A stretch of 64,000 nt of DNA, taken from contig JBFXED010000017.1 in the NCBI GenBank assembly GCA_050180485.1, positions 20,397 to 84,396 on the forward strand, read 5' to 3'. Positions 16,290-24,804 of the stretch are shown in pieces. The notes below the pieces were generated by a model that was given only the letters and a program-made list of their open reading frames with translations, was not told where the DNA came from and made no database searches. Numbering within the stretch: the first letter of the stretch is position 1; every line of letters begins with the position of its first letter. This DNA comes from CADEGL01 sp050180485. Lineage in GTDB: Bacteria > Pseudomonadota > Alphaproteobacteria > CADEGL01. The position numbers were made by a program, and so were the translations under genes.

Positions 16290-16679
16290 TCAATCGTCGA
16301 CGGGCACTGTCCGCGGCCTGCGGTTCTCGTCGATCGCGACGTAGGTGAACTTGCCTTCGGTGACCAGAACCTTGCTGCCGTCGCCGCGCGTGGCCCAGGC
16401 CTCGACCCAGACGGCGATCGAGGTGCGCCCGACCCGCTCGATCTTGCCGTGGCAGGTCAGCATGTCACCGACGAAGACCGGCAGCTTGAAGACCATGGCG
16501 TCGACCGCGACGGTCGCGAGCCGCCCCTTGGCGCGCGCACGGGCGACCACGCCGCCCGCGATATCCATCTGGCCCAGCACCCAGCCGCCGAAGATGTCGC
16601 CGGCCGGATTGGCGTCGGCCGGCATGGCGAGGGTGCGGATGGCGATCTCGCCATGGGGGTGCGCGGCTTCATCCGCCAT
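16290..16679 (-). CDS. Acyl-CoA thioesterase, YciA-type hotdog protein
   Basis: A 129-residue single hotdog domain. The sequence MPADANPAGDIFGGWVLGQMDIAGG matches the YciA/BFIT class of acyl-CoA thioesterases, with the catalytic Asp in NPAGDIFGGW and the hotdog helix following. VAVDAMVFKLPVFVGD and the C-terminal TEGKFTYVAID complete the fold. It releases CoA from short to medium acyl-CoAs in the cytoplasm. I chose the ATG at 16679 because AGGAGG is well placed; the longer frame from 16724 has no such support. It is divergent from parE. Confidence 0.88.
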   Translation of the reverse strand: MADEAAHPHGEIAIRTLAMPADANPAGDIFGGWVLGQMDIAGGVVARARAKGRLATVAVDAMVFKLPVFVGDMLTCHGKIERVGRTSIAVWVEAWATRGDGSKVLVTEGKFTYVAIDENRRPRTVPVDD

Positions 16680-16698
16680 ATCGGCCTCCTGTCCTAAA

Positions 16699-16714
16699 CC
16701 ACTAGATTTAGTGG
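16699..16714. promoter_or_regulatory. Perfect hairpin CCACTA-GATT-TAGTGG between ycia-like gene and parE
   Basis: A 6-bp perfect inverted repeat around GATT within an AT-rich divergent promoter region. It may be an operator or part of the promoter; a TATTAT box at 16745-16750 could be a -10 for parE, but no convincing -35 is properly spaced. Confidence 0.3.
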
Positions 16715-16780
16715 AGTTTTGCATTTATTACCTACTTCAGGCAGTATTATAGGCCCGAACGCGACGGAGCGCACCCGAGC

Positions 16781-18802
16781 ATGGCCCGAAAGGCCGCCAA
16801 GACGGCTGACCTTTTCGACGTCCCCGCCAAAGGCGGCAAGGGCGACAGCTATACCGCCAAGGACATCGAGGTGCTGGAAGGGCTGGAGCCCGTCCGCAAG
16901 CGCCCGGGCATGTATATCGGCGGCACCGACGAGCCGGCGCTCCACCACCTGGTCGCCGAAGTGCTCGACAACTCGATGGACGAGGTGGTGGCCGGCCATG
17001 CCACGCGCATCGAGGTGGAGATGCTGGCCGACGGCTCGGTCACCGTCACCGACAACGGGCGCGGCATTCCGGTCGATCCGCATCCGAAGTTCAAGAACAA
17101 GTCGGCCCTCGAGGTCATCCTCACCACGCTGCACTCGGGCGGCAAGTTCTCGGACTCCGTCTATAAGACCGCGGGCGGCTTGCACGGCGTCGGCATCTCG
17201 GTCGTCAACGCGCTGTCGGACAAGTTGACCGTCGAAGTCGCGCGCGACAAGAAATCGTGGCGTCAGTCCTACAGCCGCGGCAAGCCCACGGGACCGTTGA
17301 AATCAACCGGGCCCGCGCCCAACAAGCGCGGCACCACCGTCAACTTCCACCCCGACCCGAAGATCTTCGGCGAAGCTGCGCATCTAAAGCCCGCGCGCGT
17401 CTACCGCATGGTCCGCTCCAAGGCGTATCTGTTCAAAGGCGCCGAGATTCGCTGGTCCTGCGATCCCTCCCTCCTCGGCAAGGACGGCAAGGTGCCGGAG
17501 GAAGAAACGCTCCACTTCCCCAACGGCCTGCAGGATTTCCTGAGCGCGACCTTGGGCGACCGTCCCGTGCTGACCGCGAAACCCTTCGCCGAGGAAGCGC
17601 CTCTGAACGGCAGCGCCAGCGGCGGACGGATCGAATGGGCCGTGGCCTGGCCGGCCGACGAGGACGGCATGCTCAGCTCCTACGTGAACACCGTACCCAC
17701 GCCCCAGGGCGGCAGCCACGAGCAGGGCCTGCGCACGGCGTTGGGGCGCAGCCTGCGCGACTACGCCGATTTAGTCGGCAGCAAGCGCGGCAAGGAGATC
17801 ACCGCCGAGGACGTGGTGGACGGCGCGGCCGTGATGCTGTCGCTGTTCATCCCCAATCCACAGTTCCAAGGCCAGACCAAGGAACGCCTGGGCATGCCCG
17901 AGGCCGTGCGCCTGGTCGAGAACGCCGTGAAGGACCGCTTCGACCATTGGCTGCATGCCGACACGACATCGGCCAGGGCACTGCTCGAGCGCGTGCTGGA
18001 GCGCGCGGATGAACGCCTGCGCCGCCGCCAGGAACGCGAGATGCAACGCAAGACGGCCACGCGTAAGCTGCGCCTACCCGGCAAGCTGGCCGATTGCAGT
18101 CGCGATTCGCGCGAAGGCACCGAAATCTTCCTGGTCGAGGGCGATTCCGCCGGCGGCTCGGCCAAGACCGCGCGCAACCGCGAGACCCAGGCCATCCTGC
18201 CCCTGCGCGGCAAGGTGCTGAACGTGGCCAGCGCGACAGCCGAGAAGCTGCGCCAGAACCAGGAGTTGACCGATCTTGTCCAGGCGTTGGGCGCCGGTCA
18301 CGGCGACACCTACCGGCCCGAAGGCCTGCGCTACGAGCGCGTCATCATCATGACGGATGCCGACGTGGACGGCGCGCATATCGCGGCGCTTCTGATGACC
18401 TTCTTCTATCGCGAGATGCCGCAATTGGTGGAGAGCGGCCACCTTTATTTGGCCATGCCGCCGCTCTACCGCATGACCCATGGTGCCACGTCCGTCTATG
18501 CGCGCGACGACGCTCATAAAGAGGCGCTGCTGAAAACCACCTTCAAGGGCAAGTCCAACGTCGAGATTAGCCGCTTCAAGGGCCTGGGGGAGATGCCCGC
18601 CCAGCAGCTCAAGGAAACGACGATGGATCCCAAGACGCGCACGCTGCTCAAGGTCCACATGCCCGACGCCAAGAAGGCGGAGGAGAAGAAGGACGCGGCC
18701 AGCACGGCAAAGCTGGTCGAGACGCTGATGGGCAAGAAACCCGAGGCGCGTTTCGACTATATCCAGGAACACGCCAAGTTCGTGCAGGACCTGGACGTTT
18801 AG
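16781..18802 (+). CDS. parE: DNA topoisomerase IV subunit B
   Basis: A 673-residue type II topoisomerase B subunit. The N-terminal GHKL ATPase shows EVLDNSMDE, DNGRGIPVD and GGLHGVG. The TOPRIM part has EGDSAGGSA and TDADVDGAHI with QAILPLRGKVLNV between. Length, the short N-terminal extension (MARKAAKTADLFD), and HPKFKNKSALEVILTTLHSGGKF fit ParE rather than GyrB, which is longer. With ParC (not in this window) it decatenates daughter chromosomes using ATP. It is a single gene divergent from the thioesterase. Confidence 0.93.
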   Translation: MARKAAKTADLFDVPAKGGKGDSYTAKDIEVLEGLEPVRKRPGMYIGGTDEPALHHLVAEVLDNSMDEVVAGHATRIEVEMLADGSVTVTDNGRGIPVDPHPKFKNKSALEVILTTLHSGGKFSDSVYKTAGGLHGVGISVVNALSDKLTVEVARDKKSWRQSYSRGKPTGPLKSTGPAPNKRGTTVNFHPDPKIFGEAAHLKPARVYRMVRSKAYLFKGAEIRWSCDPSLLGKDGKVPEEETLHFPNGLQDFLSATLGDRPVLTAKPFAEEAPLNGSASGGRIEWAVAWPADEDGMLSSYVNTVPTPQGGSHEQGLRTALGRSLRDYADLVGSKRGKEITAEDVVDGAAVMLSLFIPNPQFQGQTKERLGMPEAVRLVENAVKDRFDHWLHADTTSARALLERVLERADERLRRRQEREMQRKTATRKLRLPGKLADCSRDSREGTEIFLVEGDSAGGSAKTARNRETQAILPLRGKVLNVASATAEKLRQNQELTDLVQALGAGHGDTYRPEGLRYERVIIMTDADVDGAHIAALLMTFFYREMPQLVESGHLYLAMPPLYRMTHGATSVYARDDAHKEALLKTTFKGKSNVEISRFKGLGEMPAQQLKETTMDPKTRTLLKVHMPDAKKAEEKKDAASTAKLVETLMGKKPEARFDYIQEHAKFVQDLDV

Positions 18803-18857
18803 CCGTTCACCATTTCGTGATGACGCACCGACCGGGCGCCGACGTTAGAATGGCGCC

Positions 18858-19586
18858 ATGCGCCGCCTCTTCGCCCTCGGCTGCCTTGCCCTTGTCCTAG
18901 CCCTGCCGCCGGCTTCTGCCGCCGAGCGCGCACCGGTGTTGGTCGAATTGTTCACGTCCGAGGGCTGCAGTTCTTGCCCGCCGGCCGACGCTTACCTCGG
19001 CGAGTTGGCCAGGCGGCCGGGCGTGATCGCGCTTTCCTTCCACGTCGACTACTGGAACCGGCTGGGCTGGACCGATCCGTTCTCCTCCGCCGCCGCGACC
19101 GCGCGCCAGAAGGGCTATGCCGAATCGCTCAAGCAAAGCTACGTCTACACGCCCGAAATGGTGGTCGACGGGCGCGTCCACGAAGCCGGCTCGCGGCGCG
19201 AGAAGATGGAAGCCCTGATCGGCGCCGCGCGCGCCAACGCGGTGTTCCCGGTCGCGCTGGCGCGCACGGCCGGCGGCATCGACGTCACGCTGCCCGCCGC
19301 GGGCGATGTCACGACGAACGCGACCGTATGGCTGGTCCTTTACGACCGCAGTCAGACGGTCGCGGTGAAGGCCGGCGAGAACGGCGGGCGCTCGATCACC
19401 CACGCTAACGTCGTACGCGAAATTCGCCGCGCCGGCAGTTGGAACGGCCAGGCCGCGCGCCTGGCGTTACCCATCGACGCGGCCGCCGCGCGCGAACGCG
19501 GAGGAGCCGCGGTTATCGTGCAGGCGGGCTCCTACGGAACGGTCTTGGGCGCGGGCGCGATCGCGTTGGACGGACCGGGCGCTTGA
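18858..19586 (+). CDS. DUF1223 family periplasmic thioredoxin-like protein
   Basis: A 242-residue exported protein: signal peptide about residues 1-21 (ending ASA), then VELFTSEGCSSCPPAD with a CxxC motif, and FHVDYWNRLGWTDPFSS followed by YTPEMVVDG, all hallmarks of DUF1223. The N-terminal half has a thioredoxin-like fold and the C-terminal half a beta-sandwich. The family is widespread in proteobacteria but its function is unknown; a redox role in the periplasm is suggested by the CxxC. It converges on the TPR gene with 6 bp between the stops. Confidence 0.88.
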   Translation: MRRLFALGCLALVLALPPASAAERAPVLVELFTSEGCSSCPPADAYLGELARRPGVIALSFHVDYWNRLGWTDPFSSAAATARQKGYAESLKQSYVYTPEMVVDGRVHEAGSRREKMEALIGAARANAVFPVALARTAGGIDVTLPAAGDVTTNATVWLVLYDRSQTVAVKAGENGGRSITHANVVREIRRAGSWNGQAARLALPIDAAAARERGGAAVIVQAGSYGTVLGAGAIALDGPGA

Positions 19587-19592
19587 GACACC

Positions 19593-20996
19593 TTACTTGC
19601 CCTTGGCGATCTCGCCGTTGACGAAATCGAGCGGCGGCTTGGCCAGCGGCTCCATCTGCGGATCGAGGCGGATGGCCTCTTCCAGATCGACCTTGGCTTC
19701 CTTGTATTGCTTCAGCGATCCATAGGCGAAACCGCGCATGAAATAAGGGCGCGGGTCCTTGGGGTTGATCGAGATGGCCTTGGTGTAATCGGCGATCGCG
19801 CCCACCGCGTCCTGCTGCTCGTACTTGGCGCGCCCGCGCGTCAGATAGGCGTAGGAACTTTGCGGATTGAGCTCGATGACGAAGTTCAGATCGGACGCCG
19901 CCTTGGCGTATTCGCGCTTGTTCATATAGCCCTCGGCACGCAGCGCGTAGGACTGCACGACATCCTGCGCCGTGCGGGTCGGCGCGCGGGCGATAGCCGA
20001 GGTGAAATCGGCGATGGCTGCGTCGAAGTTCTTTTTCTGGATCTGGACGAAGCCGCGTTCGAAATAGATTTCGCTGGCCACCTCGCCATAGGACAGCTTC
20101 ACGCCCTGGTCGAAGTCGGCGATCGCCTTGTCCCACTCGCCTTTGTATTTGTAGATCAGGCCGCGGTTCAGATAGGCCTCGCGGAAATTCGAATCCAGCT
20201 TAATGGCCTGGTCGTAGAGCTTGAGCGCGTCGTCGATCTTGGCGTTCTCGAACGCCGTCAACGCCTCGTGGAAGCGGCGGGACGACTCGTCCGGCGTGAA
20301 GCTGGCGGAAAGCACGCGCTTCTCGACATAGGCCTTCACCGGCGCCGGCATCGCGTAGTCTTTTTTCACCACCAATGCGGCGGTGAACTCGGCCAGCGCT
20401 TCGGACGGACTATATGCCGCGAAAGCCGTGGGCAGGCCGGCCTCGCGGGCGGGCGCATCGTTCCCCTTGGCCACGAGATCGCCCAGGCGCTCCTGCTTCT
20501 GGGCGGCGGCGGCGCGCACCTTGTCGATCATCGGCTTGACCAGATCGACCCATTCCTTGGTGGCGGATGCCTTGTTTGCGGCGTCGGCCAAGTGGGCCAC
20601 GTCGCGTACCAGCATGAAATACGGATCTTGGATGCCGATGGCGCCGGGAGCCGCCGGCGTTTTGAAGAACCGGTCGGTGACGATAATGGCGTGGTCTGGG
20701 CGGATCACGCCGGCGATGGTTTCGTCCAGCCCCAGGCGTTCGGTGCGGTAGACGCGCACCGGCCGGTAGGCCACCGCGCGCTGGATCAGCCCGGGCGATG
20801 ATTTCTGCATGGTCTCCAGCATGCCCTTGACCGCGGCGCGCTCCGGGTCGGTCCATGGCTTGACCACCAGCGGCGCCTCGGCGCTGGGTTGACGCGCGTC
20901 GATGAAGACGAACTTGTCGAGCGGACCGGCCGCTTGAGCGGCACCCGTCACACACAGGATCGCGAGCGCGGCCAGCGCCAGGGCAAAACGCTTCAT
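19593..20996 (-). CDS. Exported tetratricopeptide repeat protein
   Basis: A 467-residue protein with a signal peptide (about 1-22, ending AQA). The N-terminal ~240 residues form an unrecognised domain. From about residue 245 it carries consecutive TPR units: repeated blocks like AYLNRGLIYKYKGEWDKAIADFDQ, EIYFERGFVQIQKKNFDAAIADF, LRAEGYMNKREYAKAASDL and YLTRGRAKYEQQDAVGAIADY (each at most quoted in part). Such repeats bind proteins, so it is probably a periplasmic scaffold or assembly factor. No enzyme motif is seen. It stands upstream of the alpha/beta hydrolase operon's end with a 34-bp gap. Confidence 0.85.
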   Translation of the reverse strand: MKRFALALAALAILCVTGAAQAAGPLDKFVFIDARQPSAEAPLVVKPWTDPERAAVKGMLETMQKSSPGLIQRAVAYRPVRVYRTERLGLDETIAGVIRPDHAIIVTDRFFKTPAAPGAIGIQDPYFMLVRDVAHLADAANKASATKEWVDLVKPMIDKVRAAAAQKQERLGDLVAKGNDAPAREAGLPTAFAAYSPSEALAEFTAALVVKKDYAMPAPVKAYVEKRVLSASFTPDESSRRFHEALTAFENAKIDDALKLYDQAIKLDSNFREAYLNRGLIYKYKGEWDKAIADFDQGVKLSYGEVASEIYFERGFVQIQKKNFDAAIADFTSAIARAPTRTAQDVVQSYALRAEGYMNKREYAKAASDLNFVIELNPQSSYAYLTRGRAKYEQQDAVGAIADYTKAISINPKDPRPYFMRGFAYGSLKQYKEAKVDLEEAIRLDPQMEPLAKPPLDFVNGEIAKGK

Positions 20997-21030
20997 TCCG
21001 AAATCCTCACGAAGGCATCGCGCCGCACCG

Positions 21031-21735
21031 TCACGGACGCAGAAGCCAATAGCGCAGCAGTGCCGTTGCCGCCTGCGGCCTCTCCAGGGTCGGAAGATGG
21101 GCGCAGTCTTCTATCACGACGAGCGTCGCATTGGGAATGGCTTGGGCCATTTCCCCGCTGAGCTCCAGCGGGGTCAGGATGTCCTGCCGACCGCAGACAA
21201 TCAGCGTCGGACAGGCGATCCGTGCGAGGTCCGGCCGACTGTCGGGCCGCGCGGCGTTGGCCGTCTGCTGGCGCACGAACGCCTCCGGTCCCACCCGTTC
21301 CGCCATCTCGGTGACGATGCGGGACAACGCCTGGTCGGCGAGCTGGGACGGATGGATGAAGCTGGGCAGAAGACGCGGCGTGACGCCCTTGAACTGGCCC
21401 ACATGCGTCAGCCGTGTCAAATCGCGGCGGCGCTGGACCATCTCCGGCGGATCGGGCCGCGCGGAGGTGTCGAGCAGAGCCAGCCGATCCACCCGCTCCG
21501 GCGCCTGGCGCATGATCTCGAACGCGACGAAGCCGCCCATGGACAGCCCGGCCAGCGCGAAACGCGGCGGCGCCTCGGCCAAGATCGCGCGCGCGATCTC
21601 CGCCATGGAATCGTGGCGCGTGTGGTCGGCGACGGAGACTTGGGCAATGTCGCCCAGATGATCGATCTGGTGACGCCACAGCGCAGCGTCGCACAAGGTC
21701 CCGGGGATGAGGACGAGCGGGATATTCGCGCTCAT
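21031..21735 (-). CDS. Alpha/beta hydrolase
   Basis: A 234-residue alpha/beta hydrolase: the opening strand PLVLIPGTLCDAALW, the nucleophile elbow G-L-S-M-G-G (Ser in AGLSMGGFVAFE), CPTLIVCGRQDILTP with the acid, and a late His in IEDCAHLPTLERP. Similar proteins are annotated as 3-oxoadipate enol-lactonase-like or simple carboxylesterases; the substrate is unknown. The ATG at 21735 overlaps the stop of the upstream isochorismatase-family gene as ATGA, so the two are translationally coupled. Confidence 0.85.
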   Translation of the reverse strand: MSANIPLVLIPGTLCDAALWRHQIDHLGDIAQVSVADHTRHDSMAEIARAILAEAPPRFALAGLSMGGFVAFEIMRQAPERVDRLALLDTSARPDPPEMVQRRRDLTRLTHVGQFKGVTPRLLPSFIHPSQLADQALSRIVTEMAERVGPEAFVRQQTANAARPDSRPDLARIACPTLIVCGRQDILTPLELSGEMAQAIPNATLVVIEDCAHLPTLERPQAATALLRYWLLRP

Positions 21736-22274
21736 TTGATGAGCCGCGACAGCTCCTTGAACTCCGGCGTGCCGGCCTGCCGCAGCCATTCGAACAGGAC
21801 CATCTCGGTCGTCGCGATCTCCACACCCGCTTCGCGCAGGCGCGCCAACGCCACGTCCTTGCTCGCGGCGGCGCGCGAGGAGGTGGCATCCGCCACCACG
21901 ATGCAGCGCGTGCCGGCGGCTTTCAGGTCGAGCGCGGTCTGCAGCACACAGACATGGCTTTCCACGCCCACCACCAGCACCTGCTCGCGCTCATAGGCGG
22001 ACAGCACGGCGACGATGGTGGGATCGGCGGCGCAGGAGAAATGGAGCTTGGGCAGCACCGAGCCCGGCGGCGCCAAAGCAGCCAGCGGCGGCACCGTGTT
22101 GCCCAGGCCTTTCGGATACTGTTCCGAGACGACGACGGGGATGTTCAGACGTTCCGCCGCCTTCATCAGCACGGCGCAATTCTCGACGACCCGGTCAGGC
22201 TCGGCCATGGCAGGCATGAGCTTTTCCTGCACGTCGACCACAAGAAGGGCGGATTTATTCGCGTCGATCAGCAT
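21732..22274 (-). CDS. Isochorismatase-family cysteine hydrolase
   Basis: A 180-residue cysteine hydrolase of the isochorismatase fold. ALLVVDVQEKLMPAM carries the catalytic Asp, and VVGVESHVCVLQTALDL carries the nucleophilic Cys with the preceding cis-peptide turn; TRCIVVADATSSR follows. The family hydrolyses amides, esters or vinyl ethers such as N-carbamoyl compounds and nicotinamide. I start at the ATG at 22274 (MLIDANKSALL), where family similarity begins; the longer frame from 22484 is Arg-rich and unlikely. It is first in a two-gene operon with the alpha/beta hydrolase. Confidence 0.85.
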   Translation of the reverse strand: MLIDANKSALLVVDVQEKLMPAMAEPDRVVENCAVLMKAAERLNIPVVVSEQYPKGLGNTVPPLAALAPPGSVLPKLHFSCAADPTIVAVLSAYEREQVLVVGVESHVCVLQTALDLKAAGTRCIVVADATSSRAAASKDVALARLREAGVEIATTEMVLFEWLRQAGTPEFKELSRLIK

Positions 22275-22489
22275 GCGCGGCACCCTAGACGAAGGCACCG
22301 TCCCGGCCAAGCGGCGGACGGCGGCGCGCGCCAAGCGCCCCGCGCAGGCCAGCCCCGTCATATTTAAGGTGGCGTGCGCCAGACCTTTATCGTAAGGATA
22401 GCCCGCCGTTCCGGCCCAGGCGCCCGCGCCACGCCGTCGACGGATGCGAATGCCGGCTGACGGCACCTCTTCACACAAACACAAACGGA

Positions 22490-24088
22490 ATGAGTTTCAA
22501 CGATTTAGGCCTTAGCGCCGAGGTTCTCCGCGCGATTGGCGAGGCAGGCTTCACCGAGCCCACCCCGATCCAGCGCGAAGCCATCCCCCACGTTCTGACC
22601 GGCCGCGACATCCTGGCCCGTGCCCAAACCGGCACCGGCAAGACTGCCGCCTTCACCCTGCCGATGATCGACATCCTGGCCGCCGGCCGCGCCAAGGCGC
22701 GCATGCCGCGGGCCCTGATCCTGGAGCCCACGCGCGAGTTGGCCCAGCAAGTCGAAGACAATTTCAAAGTCTACGGCAAGTACAACAAATTGTCCGCCGC
22801 GCTCGTCATCGGCGGTGCGTCGATGGCGCAGCAGGAAGCCGCGCTCAATCGCGGCGTCGACGTGCTGATCGCCACGCCCGGCCGCCTGATCGACTTGTTC
22901 GAGCGTGGCAAGGTCCTCTTGTCCCAAATCCGCGTCCTCGTCATCGACGAAGCCGACCGAATGATGGACATGGGTTTCATGCCGGACGTCGAGAAGATCG
23001 TCAGCCTCCTGCCCTTCACCCGGCAGACGCTCCTTTTCTCGGCCACCATCCCGGACGAAATCCGCCGCCTGTCGGACCGTTTCCTGTCCAATCCGAAGGA
23101 AATCGAGATTCAGGCCACCTTTCTCACCGCCGACACGATCGAGGACGCGGTCGTGGTGGTGAACGAGGAAGACAAGCGCGAGGCGCTTCGCCAACTGGTC
23201 GCGCGCGAGGAGCAGTTGCAGAACGCGATCATCTTCTGCAACCGCAAGCGCGACGCCGATATCCTGTTCCGCTCCCTGAAGAAGCACGGGTTCAACGTCG
23301 GCGTCCTGCACGGCGACTTGGTGCAGTCGGTGCGCGAGGAAACGCTGCAAGGTTTCCGCGACGGCAAGATCACGCTTCTGGTCGCCAGCGACGTGGCTGC
23401 GCGCGGCCTCGACATCCGGGACCTGTCGCACGTCTTCAATTTCGACGTGCCGTTCAATGCCGAGGACTATGTCCATCGCATCGGCCGCACGGGCCGCGCC
23501 GGCAAAGCAGGCCGCGCCTTTACCTTGGCCACGCCCGACGACGCCAAGCTGCTGAGCGCTATCAAGAACCTGATCGGTCGCGAAATCCCGCGCATAGAGC
23601 TGGAAAACCTGTCCGCCGCCGCGCACACGGGCGATGGCGACAGAGAAGGCTCCCGCCGCGATGGTGGACGGCGCGGCCGTGGCCGCGGGGGACGGGATCG
23701 CCGTCCGCGCCGCGACAGCGGTCATCGCCACGAGGGCCAGCGCGAAGAGCGCGCGCCGCGTGAGGAAACGCCGCGTCAGGACGCCCAAGCTCCCTATCCC
23801 GTCGACGCACCGCAGCCGGTGGAAGCTGCGCCAACAGCGGAAGCGCACCACGAACCTGCGCCGAAGCCGTATCGCGACGAGCACCGCCATCGCGAGGACC
23901 ACAAACCTCGCCGGGAAGACCACAAGCCGCGCCGGGAGGCGAGGCCTGGCGCGGGCAATCAAGAGCGTGGCCGCGATGGGCGACGGCGCGACCGGCATGA
24001 CGGCAACGACGATGGTCCGTCCGGCCCCGGCCTGGGCGATCACGTCCCCGCCTTTCTGATGCGCAAACCCCGCCTGCCGACCAGCTGA
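22490..24088 (+). CDS. DEAD-box ATP-dependent RNA helicase (RhlE-like)
   Basis: A 532-residue DEAD-box helicase. In order: Q motif GFTEPTPIQ, motif I AQTGTGKT, PTRELAQQ, TPGRL, motif II DEAD, SAT, then the second RecA domain with IFCNRK, ARGLDI and HRIGRTGRAG. After about residue 390 comes a long disordered tail with Arg/Gly/Asp and Pro/Glu/His runs, as in RNA-binding extensions of RhlE/CsdA-like enzymes. It remodels structured RNA during ribosome assembly, decay or cold adaptation. The start codon is preceded only by weak ACGGA; the 215-bp gap to the divergent hydrolase gene holds its promoter. Confidence 0.93.
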   Translation: MSFNDLGLSAEVLRAIGEAGFTEPTPIQREAIPHVLTGRDILARAQTGTGKTAAFTLPMIDILAAGRAKARMPRALILEPTRELAQQVEDNFKVYGKYNKLSAALVIGGASMAQQEAALNRGVDVLIATPGRLIDLFERGKVLLSQIRVLVIDEADRMMDMGFMPDVEKIVSLLPFTRQTLLFSATIPDEIRRLSDRFLSNPKEIEIQATFLTADTIEDAVVVVNEEDKREALRQLVAREEQLQNAIIFCNRKRDADILFRSLKKHGFNVGVLHGDLVQSVREETLQGFRDGKITLLVASDVAARGLDIRDLSHVFNFDVPFNAEDYVHRIGRTGRAGKAGRAFTLATPDDAKLLSAIKNLIGREIPRIELENLSAAAHTGDGDREGSRRDGGRRGRGRGGRDRRPRRDSGHRHEGQREERAPREETPRQDAQAPYPVDAPQPVEAAPTAEAHHEPAPKPYRDEHRHREDHKPRREDHKPRREARPGAGNQERGRDGRRRDRHDGNDDGPSGPGLGDHVPAFLMRKPRLPTS

Positions 24089-24131
24089 GCGCGCGTGGAC
24101 AGGCGTGCGCCTGTCCGGCCATAATCGCGGC

Positions 24132-24374
24132 ATGCAGACGATCTTCGTGATGGTGAAGTGCGACCTGGGACGCGCCTATCAGGTCGCCGACCAGGCGGTG
24201 CAGACGATCGAGCAGGTCTCCGAGGTCTATTCGACCTCGGGCCAGTACGATCTCTTGATGAAATGCTACCTGGACGACAAGACCGACATCGGCCATTTCG
24301 TGAACGAAAGCATCCACGCGCTCTCCGGTGTGAAGGACACGTTCACGCTCATCACCTTTAAGGCGTTTTCTTAA
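24132..24374 (+). CDS. Stand-alone Lrp/AsnC ligand-binding (RAM) domain protein
   Basis: An 80-residue dimeric alpha/beta-barrel domain: IFVMVKCDLGRAYQVADQ, then VSEVYSTSGQYDLLMKCY and a final TFTLITFKAF strand, matching the effector-binding half of Lrp/AsnC regulators without any helix-turn-helix. Such solitary domains are common in alphaproteobacteria and may modulate Lrp-type regulators or sense amino acids; the exact function is unknown. I chose the ATG at 24132, where the domain begins. It lies 43 bp after the helicase gene in the same direction. Confidence 0.85.
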   Translation: MQTIFVMVKCDLGRAYQVADQAVQTIEQVSEVYSTSGQYDLLMKCYLDDKTDIGHFVNESIHALSGVKDTFTLITFKAFS

Positions 24375-24382
24375 AGGACATC

Positions 24383-24802
24383 CTACTCGGGCCGCCCTTC
24401 GGGCTGGGTCTCAAAAGCTGGCAACGCAGCATCCATCACGTCCCAATGCGGACGGTTGCGAACGAACAAGACCATCTGAGGTGTGATCGCGCCGGGATTG
24501 TCCAAAGTCCCCACCGCCACGGTCATGAAACCCGGCATTCGATCGTTTTTGCCGAAGAGTGGACTGCCACAGGTCGCACAGAATAAGCGCGTAACCTGGG
24601 CACCACTGTCCGCCGTCAGGCGGTAAGTGGCCGGCTTGCCCACAATCTCGACGCTGGCCTCTTTGAACATGGCGCCTGTCGCATGACCCGTTCCGGTCAG
24701 TTTTTGACAGTCCCCGCAATGGCAGTGTGCCGCAACCACCGGATCGCCCTCGATCCGATAGCACACGGCACGACAGAGGCATCCGCCGGTGAAGACAGCC
24801 AT
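24383..24802 (-). CDS. GFA family zinc-binding protein
   Basis: A 139-residue GFA-domain protein (glutathione-dependent formaldehyde-activating / CENP-V type). GGCLCRAVCY, HCHCGDCQKLTG and LFCATCGSPLF supply the seven or so zinc-binding Cys in the family pattern. The family is named for a formaldehyde-glutathione activity that is doubtful for most members, so the role is unclear. The ATG at 24802 is 2 bp from the stop of the epimerase gene, and the two are evidently co-transcribed. Confidence 0.88.
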   Translation of the reverse strand: MAVFTGGCLCRAVCYRIEGDPVVAAHCHCGDCQKLTGTGHATGAMFKEASVEIVGKPATYRLTADSGAQVTRLFCATCGSPLFGKNDRMPGFMTVAVGTLDNPGAITPQMVLFVRNRPHWDVMDAALPAFETQPEGRPE

Positions 24803-24804
24803 GT

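Noticed and set aside
15072..16697. 541-codon plus-strand frame over the racemase-family gene
   Set aside because: It is antisense to a gene with intact catalytic motifs and begins inside the SET gene.
22505..24133. 542-codon minus-strand frame over the helicase gene
   Set aside because: It is antisense to a gene with every DEAD-box motif.
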